NCBI GenBank assembly: GCA_029339195.1
Contig: JAPTJF010000286.1
Coordinates: forward strand, 17,677-81,676
Length of the DNA stretch: 64,000 nt
Origin: Micractinium sp. NFX-FRZ
Lineage: Eukaryota > Chlorophyta > Trebouxiophyceae > Chlorellales > Chlorellaceae
Direction: 5' to 3'
Both the position numbers and the translations under genes were made by a program. Positions 1 to 14,800 of this stretch are shown piece after piece. The notes below the pieces were generated by a model. The model did no database searches and had not been told where the DNA came from. It was given only the letters and a program-made list of their open reading frames with translations. Each line of letters begins with the position of its first letter. Within the stretch, counting starts at the first letter, position 1.

Positions 1-305
1 GCGGCGACGGTGGCGGCGGTGGCAGGAGCGGGGGCCACAGGGGGTTGAGTCGCTGGGGGTGCATCTGATGCCGCAGCTGCCACCAGCTGCGGTTGCGAGG
101 ACTCCGGGGCGCCCGTGGGTGCTGCACAAGAGGGGCAGGCGGCGAGGCAATCAGCGTGCTGCCAAGTACACAGCTGCGCTTCCCCTGCGGCTTCTTTCGC
201 ACCTGAGGAAGGCTCAGATAGCGTGCCGGTGATCCGCGCCAACCGGTCGCCGCCTCTGGCTAGCACTTTGGCGCGCCGCGCCTCTGCGGCCGCCTTGCGG
301 TCCAT
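1..305 (-). CDS. GET2: GET2/CAML-like ER receptor for tail-anchored protein insertion, N-terminal part (runs off window)
   Basis: An uninterrupted reading frame of 101 codons begins with ATG at 303-305 (minus strand) and stays open to the window edge, so the C-terminal membrane part is missing. Residues about 9-28 hold RRAKVLARGGDRLARITG, which resembles the N-terminal cytosolic motif of GET2/CAML receptors (basic cluster followed by LxRGxDRLxxITG). In that family this segment recruits the GET3 ATPase that delivers tail-anchored proteins to the ER membrane. The following residues are Ala/Pro-rich and probably a disordered linker, as expected before the family's C-terminal membrane helices, which are not visible. 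An AG-like acceptor near 121 could suggest an exon start there, but reading straight through is simpler because the frame is open and gives the motif. Family recognition rests on the motif alone. Confidence 0.7.
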   Translation of the reverse strand, partial: MDRKAAAEARRAKVLARGGDRLARITGTLSEPSSGAKEAAGEAQLCTWQHADCLAACPSCAAPTGAPESSQPQLVAAAASDAPPATQPPVAPAPATAATVA

Positions 306-971
306 TGTCGGCAATGCGAGGCTTTGGAGGCAACACGGACGATGTGCAGGGGCCAGCCTCGAGCTTGAAAGGAGGGAGGTGATGAGGCAGTGCTGGTGTG
401 CCGCAGCGAAGGTGCCTGAGCCTGGAACGGAATGTCCTCAATGCTGTGTGTGCATGTAGGCTGGTGCTGCTTGGCAGAATCGCCTCTCACACGTATTTGG
501 GCACCTCTCAATCAGGTGCCTAAGAAAAGCAGATGAGGCTGACCGGGCGCAGGATGCCTGGCCGAGCGATGCAGGAAGCACCTCACCCATGCTGCAGCCT
601 TCTTACCGACAGCCACGCCGACTGTACCTAGTTCAGACGCTGCTCTTTCACACGCAGTTGCGACGCCAGCGCGAGGGGAGATTACACACACACACAGCAG
701 CAGCAGCAGAAATAGGGAGAGCAGCACACAGAGGAGTTTTAGCAGCAAGGGGAGAGGCAGCGAGTCAGGAGGTGAAGAAGTGCGTGGCGGTGTGTAGTGG
801 GCCAATTACAATTCAAAGCCCGCAGTTACAGCGCTGTGCGTGCGCGCCCTCCTCGCGCTGGGGCGCCAGGTCAGCGGCCTGCCAGATCGACAAGCCATGT
901 TGGCAGCCTGTCCAGGCCAGCTGCTTGCTCAGCAGGCAAGCCAGGTCAGCATGCCAGGTCAGCACGCCAGC
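306..971. other. Intergenic: GET2-like promoter and PCNA 3' region
   Basis: Both flanking genes run on the minus strand. This stretch should hold the 3' untranslated region of PCNA at its right end and the promoter and 5' leader of the GET2-like gene at its left end. Short open frames are present on both strands but have no recognisable protein features. Two TGTAA motifs on the minus strand lie within it. Confidence 0.5.
806..830 (-). terminator. Poly(A) signals TGTAA (two copies) for PCNA
   Basis: TTACA occurs at 806-810 and 826-830 on the plus strand, i.e. TGTAA on the minus strand, 140-170 bases downstream of the PCNA stop codon. TGTAA is the usual polyadenylation motif of chlorophyte nuclear genes. 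Confidence 0.55.
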
Positions 972-4063
<3,092 letters not shown>

Positions 4064-7000
4064 ATGAGCCTGGCAAGCCGGCTGCAGCACTGCACCGCCT
4101 TTGTGCGGTCATATAGCGCAGGTGCGGCACATTGCGCGGAGTGTGCATCAGTTCTGACAGCAGGGGCCCATCATGCATCGCCATGCAGCGAGCGCCTGGC
4201 CACCCTGCCCGCTCTGACGGCCTGCTTAATCCCCCGACGCCTCACTGCAGCGGCCCGGCAGCGACGCTGTCCCGGCGGCCCCAGCCGGCAGTGGCAGGCG
4301 ACGCGGCCCCTGGCGGCCGCCGCCTCTGCCGCCGCCGGCCCCGACGAGCTCATCATCACCCGGCCCGATGACTGGCACCTGCATGTCCGCGACGGCGCCG
4401 GTCTGGCCTCGGTGGTGCCGCACACTGCGGCCACCTACGCCCGGGCCATCATCATGCCAAACCTGGTGCCCCCTGTCACCACCGCCGCCGCCGCCCAGGC
4501 GTACAGGCAGCGAGTTGTGGATGCCGTGCCCGCCAGCCTGGCACACACCTTCACTCCCCTCATGACCTGCTACCTCACAGACAACACGCCGCCCGAGGAG
4601 GTGCAGCGCGCCAAGGAGGTGCGTGCGTGCAGTGGAGCGGGGGGGGTGGCTGGCGACGAGGGTGCGCTGCGCTGATGGGCAGAGCGCGAGGCGCGCGCAT
4701 CGCTGGCCGGCTGCAGTGGCTGTGCTGTTCTGCCGGCCGCAGCTGACCCAGGTGCACCGCGTCGCAGCACCGCTCGCGCCTGCTCGCCCGCCTCCCGCCC
4801 CCTCTTCCCGCCGCCATCGCTTCTCTCACCGCCCCTGTGCCCGCGGCCCCCCGTGCCCTCTCCCCTCTGCAGGCGGGCGTGGTGGCCTTCAAGCTGTATC
4901 CCGCGGGCGCCACCACCAACAGTGACTCGGGAGTGACCGACTTCAACAAGTGCCTGCCCACGCTGAAAGCAATGGCCGAGGTGAGGAAAGCATCGATCAC
5001 GGTATGACAGTATGTAACGACTGGTATGATTCCCCTTCCAACTTGGAGCCATTTCTGGATGGCTGTTTGGGATGTGTGGGCAGGGCTGCAAAGGTGGGTG
5101 GGTTGACCTGGATATGACCGTCCATGGGTTGGGCGGTCCATGGGTTGACCGTCCGCTTGGGAGAGTTTGAGTGTTGTGATGCCGGCCTTTGAGCCGGCCG
5201 CGGTGCCCTGCCTCATGACTACTGATGCTCCGCACCTTTGCACGCACGCACGCACACACCCGCACCTGCCCCTCTCGTTGGTCGCCAGCTGCTCCTTAGC
5301 CGGCTGAGTGCACCTCCATTGGGGGGCCACAGCAACGCCCCGCTGCCGCCTGCCCGCCCTGCCGCGCGTTCGTCCTGAGCGCGCGGCGCATGCCCCCCGG
5401 GCGGGCCACCCCTCCCGCCGCCCGGGGGGCGGGCAGGCGCAGCCACATCCCCACGACTGTGCACACCACACCTCGCTGCCGCCGTGCCCGCATGCACTTT
5501 TCGAGCCTCGCTCCTCTGAGCACGCCTCGCTGCTCTGAGCACAAACAGAGGCACAATTCCATTCCTCTTCCCGACGCCCACTTGTCACAGCCATCTCATC
5601 TCCTCCCTGCCCTCCCCCCTCCACGCCATGCTGCCCTAGGCCGGCCTCCTGGGGCACCAGGCCCGCCGAGATTTCTGCGAAGCATGAACACGGGCTCTCG
5701 CCTCCGCTCCCCCTCAAATCCAACCCCCCTGCCTGCCCCTTCCTCCCTGCCCTGTTTAGGCCGGCCTCCTGCTGCTGGTGCACGGCGAGGTGACGGACCC
5801 AGAGGTGGACTTCTTTGACCGTGAGAAGGTGTTCATTGAGACCAAGCTGAAGCCGCTGCTGGACGCGGTGCGCGCTGAGCTGGCGGGGCGTGTGCCATGC
5901 TGTGCGCGCTGAGGTGGCGGGCTGTGCCTGCCAGGCTGACCTGGGCGTGCGCTGAGCTGGCGGGGGGGTGTGCCTGCCACGCTGATGCTTCGGGTGTGGC
6001 AGCGTGCTCTAGAGCTCGGGTGCAAGCTGATTCTGCCCACTGGCCCTCCCCCACATTTGCTGGGTAGCTTCCACTGGAGCCCAGGGGGTGGTCGGGGAAG
6101 CATGTCATGGCGGCCACTGCCCCTCGCCCTGCTGCTCATCCCTCTCACAGTTGCCCTCCCTCCTCCCCTCCCCTCCCCTCACATGTGCCCCCTTCCACCC
6201 CGCAGGTGCCCGAACTCAAGGTGGTGATGGAGCACATCACGACTGCCGACGCCGCCCACTTTGTGGCCTCCACCCCTGCCAACGTGGCGGCCTCGGTCAC
6301 CCCCCAGCACATGCTGATGAACCGCAACGCGCTGTTTGTGGGCGGCCTGCGACCCCACGCCTTCTGCTTGCCCATCCTGAAGCGGGAGGAGCACCGGCAG
6401 GCCGTGGCGGCGGCAGCAACCAGCGGCAACCCCAAGTTCTTCCTGGGCACTGACTCTGGTGGGTGGGCGGGCGGACGCGTGGGCGGCTGTACAGGCATAC
6501 TGACATATGGCAGACTGCTGCTGGGCGACACAGGACTGGCTGCACTACGCTGCACCATCCGCCTGTGGCGAGCTCTCGTGCTGCGCCTGCCGCCTGCTGC
6601 CGCCCACACCAACACACCACTCCACGCAGCTACAAACCGCCACCAAACCGCCACTCCTACCCCCGCAGCGCCGCACCCCCGCCACGCCAAGGAGTCTGCC
6701 TGCGGCTGCGCCGGCCTGTTCAGCGCCCCCGTGGCGCTGGCGCTCTACGCCCACGCCTTTGAGCAGGCGGGTGCGCTGCAGCATCTCGAGGCCTTTGCCT
6801 CCCTCAACGGCCCCGACTTTTACGGGCTGCCCCGCAACACAGGTGCGTGGGGTGGGCCGCTAATGTGAAGAGCTTCTAGGCATGTGCAGCACAGTGGGTG
6901 GGCACCGGTGGTGGTCAGGGAGGAGTGGCAGGGCGGCGCCCAGTTCTAGCCCTTGCATTGTGGTGTGCCTGGCTGGCTGGCCCAGGAGAGCAGCCTGGTC

Positions 7001-7225
7001 TGCTTGCCCTAGCTGCCTTGCCTGTCCTGCCTGCTCATCTCCCACCCCCTCACCTCACCCGGCCTCAGCTCTCCTCCCTCCCCCGCGCCCCCCGTCTCCC
7101 ACCGTGCAGACAAGGTCACGCTGCGGCGGCAGCCCTGGACGGTGCCTGCCAGCTACGGCTTTGGGGACAGCGAGGTGGTGCCCATGTGGGCGGGCCAGGA
7201 GTGCCCCTGGACCGTGGTGCCCTGA
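4064..7225 (+). CDS. PYR4: Dihydroorotase, organelle-targeted (de novo pyrimidine synthesis)
   Basis: Catalyses reversible cyclisation of carbamoyl-aspartate to dihydroorotate. Six exons join in phase: 4064-4618, 4873-4980, 5760-5867, 6206-6458, 6669-6842, 7110-7225, giving 437 residues. The core resembles bacterial PyrC class enzymes: zinc-binding DWHLHVRD, the metal-bridging lysine in [15 protein letters not shown], His in [45 protein letters not shown], the Asp of LGTDSAPH and [13 protein letters not shown]. About 90 residues precede the core; they are rich in Arg, Ala and Ser and poor in acids, as expected of a plastid or mitochondrial transit peptide. An in-frame ATG at 4046 is an alternative start; the open frame further upstream overlaps PCNA exon 1 and is unlikely. 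An intronic copy of the start of exon 3 occurs at 5637-5652. Confidence 0.95.
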
Positions 7226-8011
7226 TCTCGACAAGACGCTGCCGCCCAGCCTGGCTGGCACCAGTCAATCCTCCAAGGTTCCAACGCTCTGCCACGGATG
7301 TTAGGCCAGGCTTGGCTTGGCAGAACACACTCCTGGCAGGGCCCGGTGCCCGACAGTGCTATCGGCCCCACAATGCATCTTTCGACTCTGCCTGACCACT
7401 CATAAACTCGATTTTGACCCCTGTTTTTCCTTTGCAGTACCCCTTCGGCTCATGCTCTTTCCTATTCCTGTTCTGTGCACGCTTGCTCTCTACTTTCCCA
7501 CTGCCGCCTGCTTGTCCCCGCATTTCCGTCCCCCCCTGGGCGCTCCGCTCTCTGCTGCTTACTACCCATTTCATACGTTACATGCATGCAACGCACAGCG
7601 CGCTTTGCATAATGCACACTTGAGGCACCACACAATGACTAGGATGCAAACCAACTACTAGGATACAGCCCATGGTACGGCAAGGCGTGGGAGGGGCAAC
7701 ATGCAGCGCTAATCGATACACACACAGATCTACACATGGTATGGCATAACAAGCACAAGGGGACCAAAGCAACATTACAGGCGGGGTTCCGCCGACTGCT
7801 ATGCACGCCCCTGCTAAGAAGCAGAGGTGCAGCGGCCTCCTCAACCCCTGCCTCACAGCTCAGAGCCGCGCGATCGCCGGCACCAGCAGCAGCGGAAACC
7901 GCCGTTGCAAGTCATTCAAAGCGCCGCCCCTGCTGCAGCCCATGAACGGAAACTGCATCTGAAAGCCCTGGAGGGGTGTGTGCGAGCTGTGGGGAGTCCC
8001 GCTCCCCTGCC
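7226..8011. other. Convergent 3' regions, no gene seen
   Basis: The dihydroorotase and lipase genes end facing each other. The stretch is locally less GC-rich (7380-7780) and should hold the two 3' untranslated regions. No open frame shows protein character. Confidence 0.5.
7775..7779 (-). terminator. Poly(A) signal TGTAA for the lipase-like gene
   Basis: TTACA on the plus strand (TGTAA on the minus strand) lies about 230 bases downstream of the minus-strand stop codon at 8012. Confidence 0.45.
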
Positions 8012-11000
8012 TCACATCTTCGAGGAACCGGCGCCCGCGTCACCACCGGCGGCGGCAGCAGCGCCGCCTGCTTCCGCCACAGCCGCCGCAGCTGTCGTGC
8101 GGCTGCCTGCCCCGGCGGCGTGGCTCTTGATCCACCCCACCATCTGCTCCACCAGGCCGTCGGCAACACCAGGGCTCATCAGCACCTGGGATGGGGTGGG
8201 GGGCATGCTTGCGGAGGCAAAGTCAACGCCATCACACAGTGTGATGCCAAAGGATGTTGCCACCCATGCCATGGCCACCACACCCAAGCTCACCAGCACC
8301 TGCCCAGGCTGCCAGCCAGGTGATCAGGCGGGTGGGCGGGCGGGCGGGAGGGCGGGCGGGGCGCGCGAGGAGGGCAGGCCCTCGGGCACACACGCACATG
8401 GAGCCAAATGCCAATCAGCTATGCACCCGCACGCGCTGTTCCTCTATTCTCAATACACCACCGCACACGCAAAGAACCGTACAAAGCAAGCAGATGCCCC
8501 GCCCAGCAGCCCCCGCCCACCTCGTGGAAGCCCCCCTCCACCATGTTGAGCGTCTTGTCAGCGCTGCTGGCGGCCTCCACAAATGCCTTGCTGGCGGGGG
8601 CGGAGGTGCACCTGATGAGGAGGCAGGGGCAGGGGGGCAGCGCGGGGCAGGGCGGGGCAGCAGGACAGGCAGGGCAGAGTTGTGAGTTGTTTGGAGGTGG
8701 AGCTGCAGGAGGCCTCAATAAGAGACTTGCTGGCGGCAGCAGGGCGGGGGTGCACCTTTGGCCGGGGGTGGCAGGGGGGAGAGACGGTACGCAGGAACAG
8801 ACCCACTCAGCCTCCGAGTCCCACCCCGGTAATGGACAAAAGCCAGAGCAAGGGCCAGAGCAAGCTGGGGGCATGCACACGAGGAACCGCAGGATCCAAG
8901 CCAGGACAGATCACGTCCGCGCCAAGAGCGTGGCAGCAAGCTACGGCAAGACAGCAAGCCCTTCCCCTCCCTCCCTCCCTTCCCCCCCTCACTTGTCCGC
9001 GTCCCCGTGGTGGACGTAGACCGGCAGGGTGAAGTCGCCCCACCGCTTGCGCAGCCAGCCCATGCCCTTTATGATTTCGTTGCCCGTGCGGATGGGCAAA
9101 TTGCCCACTGCAAGGCGGGAAGGCAGCAGGGGTCGCACTGTTGCGGGGCGGGGCTGTAGGACACGAAAAACTGCATTTGCAACCTTGTTACGTAATCTAG
9201 GCAAGTTCCAAGGGTCGAGTGAGGAGCAGTTCGCCAGGAGAGGAAGCGTGCAGGCAGGGGGTAGCTTGCGGCCTCACTCTTGCCACCCACCCCACCCCCC
9301 GCTTCCACCACTCTGTACAAGCGCACAAAGATCGACCCTCCCGCCCCCAACCGGCTCCGCCCCACGCACCCGTGTTGAGCGGATCAGCACAGTACTCCTC
9401 AACAAGCTTGGCATCTGCGGCCAAGAAAAAAGGGGCGTTAGCGACCGAATGGCAGGCTGGGTAGACGTGGACCAGCGCACACGAGCGCCGCAGCACGAGC
9501 TTGCATTCGACGGCTGGGGCCTCGCTGCACCTAAAGTAAACAACCCATGGCGCACATGCCTCCTTTTTCCGCCAGACCCCCACTTTCAAATCAAACACTC
9601 TGGAGCCCATGCCCATGCCCCTCCGATTCGACCTGGCCGCCCCCCCCACCCACCCACCCATTCATGTCTTTAAGGTTGACGGCGGGCGCCTGCCGGCACA
9701 CTGCCCCATCAAAACCAATCACATGCTGGCGCACATGGCCATGCTTTCTTTCAGCCCACCCACCGGGGTTCATGTCCTTGGGGTTGACGGCGGGCACGAT
9801 GCGCGCCTTTGGGATGATGGCTGCCAGCACCCCACCCAGGGCGGCCTGGATCCTGCACACACCAAGAACGAGGGCGAAGCACAGATCAGCACGCACCAAG
9901 CGAGGGCACAGCAGATCAGCAAACACCAAGAGAGAGCGCAGCATCACGGATCAGCACAGGTGGCGGGCCACATTTGCAGAGGCACCGTGCCCACCCCACC
10001 CCGCTGCTGGCTGTAAGACAAGTGGCCCAAGGAAGCACACCTGTGCCCACTCACTTGAGCACCAGGGGTTCATCTCCACATCCCAACTCGTGCCCACCAA
10101 CTGACTCTTGCACACACAGCGACACAAGCAACACGAGCACGCTGCTTTACTGCACCCAGTTGAGCAACAGGCTCATCCCAAATGCCCGGCCAAGTTGACG
10201 CAGCACAACCCCCACCTGCCCCACCAACTGTAGGACAAGCGACCCAAGAAGCAAGCAAGTGCCTGCACCTTGCACTCACTTGAGCACCAGGTTCATCTCC
10301 ACATCCAGCGCCGGCGAGCACAGCATCATGCCCGCCCACCGCCCCTGGTCGCGGTGGCAGGCCAGCGCGGCCACCAGGCCCCCCAGCGAGTGGCCGGCGA
10401 TGAACATGGGGGGCGAGGCGCTGGGGTAGCGGGCGCGCACGTCGGCGGCGGCAAAGTCGCAGAGGGACAGGAACTCGTCCACCTGTGAGGGTGGGAGGGG
10501 GAGCATCAAAGGTGGGATGAGGTTGACAAAGGAGGGGAAAGGTCAGCAAGCAATATGGAGGCATGCATGCAGTGCACCCATAACAGCAGCCCTGGAACAC
10601 AAGGAGCAGCACCAGCAGCGGCAGCAGCACGGCATCACCAGCAGCAGCGGCAGCGGCAGCAGCAGCATCTCCAACACCGGCGGCAGAGGCAGCGGCAGCA
10701 GAACCCACCAGTTCCTGGTATGATTCAATGTAAGCACGGTCCCCCTCGCTCTTGCCGTGCCCCACGCTGTCCCCGCTGTACACGGCAATGCCCTCCCGCG
10801 CCAGGCGCTCAAACACTGGGGCAGGGGGGGCAACAGTCGGGGAGGGAAGAGTGGCACGTGGCGTGGGTCAAGAGCTGGGGCGGGGGCAGGAGGGAGTCGG
10901 GAGTTTGGGGGGCGGGACAGCAGGCACAGGAGGACCCCCGCCCCCAGTCCTTATCAACATTCCCAGGCCTGCTGCCTGCCGTCACTCCCTTTGGCTCACG

Positions 11001-11325
11001 CGTTTCGATATCATGGGTGCCCACGATGTGCGCCCGCTGTACCGCCCCATGCACCGTCCCTTGTACCGCCCCCCATCGCCTCACAACTCCCGTGCCGGCC
11101 CCGGCAACCTGATCAGGAAAAGCAGTCACGCCCCACCACCCACGTATCCCTCGTGCACAACAGCTGTCTGCAGCTCCGCTCACCTTTCTCATACCGCCCC
11201 ACGTGCTCGCCCACGCCGTGGTGCCAGCACAGCACCGCCGCCGGCGGGTCATCAGGCAGCACCGTCACTGTGAACAGCTTGTGCCCCTTCTTGGCAGAGC
11301 GCTCGCTCTCGATAACCTGCACCAT
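8012..11325 (-). CDS. Monoacylglycerol lipase-like serine hydrolase (alpha/beta fold)
   Basis: Probably releases the fatty acid from monoacylglycerols or lysophospholipids. Eight exons join in phase: 11325-11184, 10815-10709, 10482-10280, 9852-9764, 9414-9370, 9107-8993, 8611-8521, 8185-8012; product 321 residues. Family features are the oxyanion region LCWHHGVGEHVGRYE, YSGDSVGHGKSEGDR, the nucleophile elbow AGHSLGG, the catalytic Asp in VYVHHGDADK and the catalytic His in EGGFHE. The lid segment between elbow and Asp includes PAVNPKDMNP and EEYCADPLNT. About 40 extra C-terminal residues are Ala/Gly-rich. Exact substrate cannot be told from sequence; plant MAGL/caffeoyl-shikimate-esterase relatives share this architecture. 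Introns 3, 4 and 7 contain copies of neighbouring exon edges. Confidence 0.9.
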
Positions 11326-11885
11326 CTTTCCCGGTGCTTCTGCTGCTGCTGCTGGGCGCCGGAGCCTGGCTGCCGCTGGTCGGGGCTGTCGGCAGGGTTC
11401 TGTGGCGGCAGAGGAGCGGGCGGGGTGAGTGGCGGCAGCTGCTCGAGATCAAGCACGCAGCTGTGCAGAGCTGCAGGAATGCGCTCAGCGAGGCCTCAAT
11501 GCTACCAGACGGCTCACGCGCACCCAGCAGCAGCACACAACCCACCAGTGGAGCGTGCGAAATTTGGCAGGCGGGGAAGTGATGTCGGGGCCCCTTGTGT
11601 CGCGATCACACGCATGTGCTGATCTCAGGGAGTGCTTGGACAGGAAGCAGCGCGCTGAGAACCCTCATCTCGGACCACCAGCGTGGCAGCGGTGCCACCT
11701 GATGGGCGAGCTCCTGATCAAGCTTACGGCCTTGGATCAATCACATCACCGGTGTCGACCAAAATACAGCGCCTTGGAAGCCTTCAAAGCACCGCTCTTG
11801 CCGCAAACCCCAAACTCCGCGCTTGTGTAGCTTACCGGGGGACCCAATGCGGTAGCTGTTGCAGGATCATCAAGCAAGCCGAAAC
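11326..11885. promoter_or_regulatory. Divergent promoter region, lipase-like (-) and PPR gene (+)
   Basis: The two genes start back to back 560 bases apart. Open frames on both strands here have no family features. No TATA box was evident. Confidence 0.45.
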
Positions 11886-14800
11886 ATGCAAGGGCTGGCG
11901 GCGCTTATCCGCCGAGGGGTGCAGCAGCAACAGCTTACCGCATGCAGCCGGGCTGCTGGCGCGCCCTGGCAGTGGGAGGCGCTGCGTCAGAGTCTTGGGA
12001 CTGTAGCGAGCGCCGATGCCGCGGTTGGGGAGCAGCGGGGAGCTGCGCCTGCAGCGGCGGCAGCAGGGCGTGCCGCCGCTGCCACTGCCGCCAGCGCGCC
12101 ACCACGGCGGCCCCAGCTCTGGCAGGCAGACGTCCCAGCAGAGGCACGCGCAGCAGCGCTGGCAATGCAGCAGCAGATGCAGGATGCGCTAGCCCGGCGC
12201 GAGTTTGGAGAAGTTCTGCACCTGCTGCACGAGAGCGAGGGGTTTACCGACGGGCCCGCCAGCAGCAGCGGCAGCGTCAGCGAGACGGGTGGTGCCGCCG
12301 CACCGCCCGCCCTTGCAGCCGCATGGCACCCCTACGACCGGGCAGCTCTCTATGACTGCGCGCTGCGAGCGTGTGCGGCACGGGGGGACCCAGATGAGGC
12401 CCGCCGCCTCGTGTCCCGCATGTGGAAGCAGCAGGTGCGGGGCGGGGTGCACCGGTGTTGGTCGTGTGCTGCCTGCCGTGTGCTGTGGCGTGCTGCGTTC
12501 TGGCTGCTGCGTATAGTGCTGCTGCACGAGCACAGTGTGGGCATTGGGCGCTGCGCCCGGCAGGCTACCACCCCCCCCACGCCGATGCCTCTCCATCCAT
12601 ACGTCGTGCCATCCCATGCGCTCAGCAGCTGCCGCCAACGGCTCAACACACAAGGCTTGAATCTCTATCCCAATCGCCATGCACCCCTGTAGGTGCCCGT
12701 GGGCATTGTGGCTGCAACTGCGCTCATCAAGGCTCTGTGCGACGTGGGGCGGCGGGCCGAGGCGCTGGAGCACCTGAGCGGCGTGCCCACCAAGCGGCAG
12801 CGCGCCCCCATGTACACCGCCCTGCTGCGCTCTTGCAACGATGCAGGCGCGTGGTGCGGGGTGCAGCAGTGCTGTAATGCGCTTGCGGTGGCAGCGGGCA
12901 GCGCTGGTTGGGGTTGGCTGTATGGGGGCTGTGTGGCGATGTGCCAGGCACAGCCTCGGACAGCGGGCAACCACAGCATGGGCGTCACTGTGGCCGCAGC
13001 TGCGCAGTGCGCCTGTAGCCTGCGCCTCACTTGACCTTTTTCGTACTTCACGTGCCTGCTCTGTGTGTGCAGGCGAGCTGCGAGTGGCGCGGGACTGCTG
13101 GGCGCAGTTCCAGCGCCGGCAGCAGCAGCCCGAGGGGCGGCAGCTGCGGCCGGACGCCTGGCTGCTGGCAGAGGTGATCAAGATGCATGGCGCAGCGGGC
13201 GATGTGGCAGCGGCAGAGGCGGCTTGGATGCACGCCGGCGGAGCGGCGATGGCGCCAGGGGCGGCGGCGGCGACAGCAGCAGTGGAGGAAGGGCCAGCGG
13301 GCGTCGAGCAAGCCTGCCTGCATGCCGCGTGGGTGGCGGCACTGGCCCGGGCGGGGCAGCTGCAGGCGGCGGTGACAGAGCTAGAGGCGCTGCTGGACCG
13401 CTTCTCTGCAGTGCTGCCCGTTGAAGTCACCGTGCCTCGACACGAGGAAGACGTCAGCAACAGCAGCGGCAGCGGAGGCGGCGGCGGCAGCGGCGGCATT
13501 GCCTCCAGCGCACCGCCCGGCAGCAAGCAGCAGCAGCGGCAGTGGGCGGAGCAGGGCGGGGCGGTGGGCGCGGCGGCGGCAGCAGTGGGGTGGCCAGCAG
13601 CGCGTGCGTCGACCGTGAAAGCTCTGCAGGACGCTCGGAACGCTGTGCTGGCAGAGGCGCAGGCGCGAGGGGACGACGCGTGCGCAAACCACGTGGCAGC
13701 GCTGGCCACCATGCGGGGCCTGCCGCCGGATGTGGGAACCTACAACAGCCTGCTGCGCGCTGCGGTGGTTCACGGCGATGGGGTGCAGTCGGTGCTGGTG
13801 AGTGGGTTGTTTAGACGCAGAGGGAGGGAGGGAGGGGAGGGTGGGCGCGATAGTGAGGGCGGGCAGGGGATGCAGGTTGGCAGAGGGAGCAGTTGGGGGG
13901 TCCTTGGTGCTGCCTGATCCCGCTGCTGCCGCGGCTGTCTGCTGCTGCATGGAGCCCCAAAGGAGTGAGGGGCTCCCCGGCGCCCACGGCACGTTGCAGC
14001 ACTCAAGCCTGCTGAACCCTAGTGGGGATGGTGTATCTGATGCCTCGTGTGCCTCTCTCACTTTGTGTGGCACGTGTCTGCTACCCTGCAGGATGGGGTG
14101 CGGGAGATGCGGGCTCTGGGCATCAGGCCTGATTGGCAGACGTATCTGCTGGTGCTCAAGGCTTGTGCTGGTGAGCTAGAGATCATGTGTCGAGCCAGAG
14201 AGGGTGCACTCGCCACTTCCCTGACCCGCCTCTGCTCCGGGCAACTGCTTCCTTCCTCCGGCCCAGCCCAGCAGCCACATTGTCACAACTCTTGCGCCCA
14301 TGCCGACTTGTGCTGCCCTGTTGCTTTGTGGCCTGCAGGCGAGCGCGACGCCGAGGCGGGGCAGGCCGCGTTTGACGGCATGGCAGCAGACGGCGTGGTG
14401 CCGGGGCGGCTGCACCACAACGCGCTGCTGAATGTGTATGCCAGCGCCGGTGACTTGGAGGTGAGGGCAGGGGGTATATAAATGCCATGTATAACCTGTT
14501 GTTTCGCTGCAGCAGCGGCTGGCCGGGTGCTGCCACAGGCGCCTAGTGCCCATTGAGCTTCTCCAGCCTCCACTGCTCAACCCGCCTTCCTTTGTGCCCC
14601 TACGTGACTAGCCTCGATGCCCCAGTGCTTGCTGCGCACGGCTCTTGATCAATGACACACCCATATCCCCGCGCCCTTCTGCCCCCCCACTGCCCCCCTA
14701 CCCCTGGCACCTGAGCAGGGCATTGATGCCGCCTACCAGCGCATGCGGGCAGCAGGCTTCTCCCCGGACTCCCGCACCTTCAAGGTCCTTTTAGAGTCTG

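Noticed and set aside
121..135. Splice acceptor before the GET2-like frame at about 121 (minus)
   Set aside because: Reading through gives one open frame from an ATG with a recognisable motif; splicing there would discard the motif.
4575..5783. 402-codon minus-strand frame opposite dihydroorotase
   Set aside because: Low-complexity Arg/Gly/Ala shadow of an intron and two exons on the other strand.
12189..13712. 507-codon minus-strand frame opposite the PPR gene
   Set aside because: Antisense shadow caused by high GC and third-position bias; Ala/Ser/Cys-rich with no domain, while the plus strand gives a phase-consistent PPR protein.
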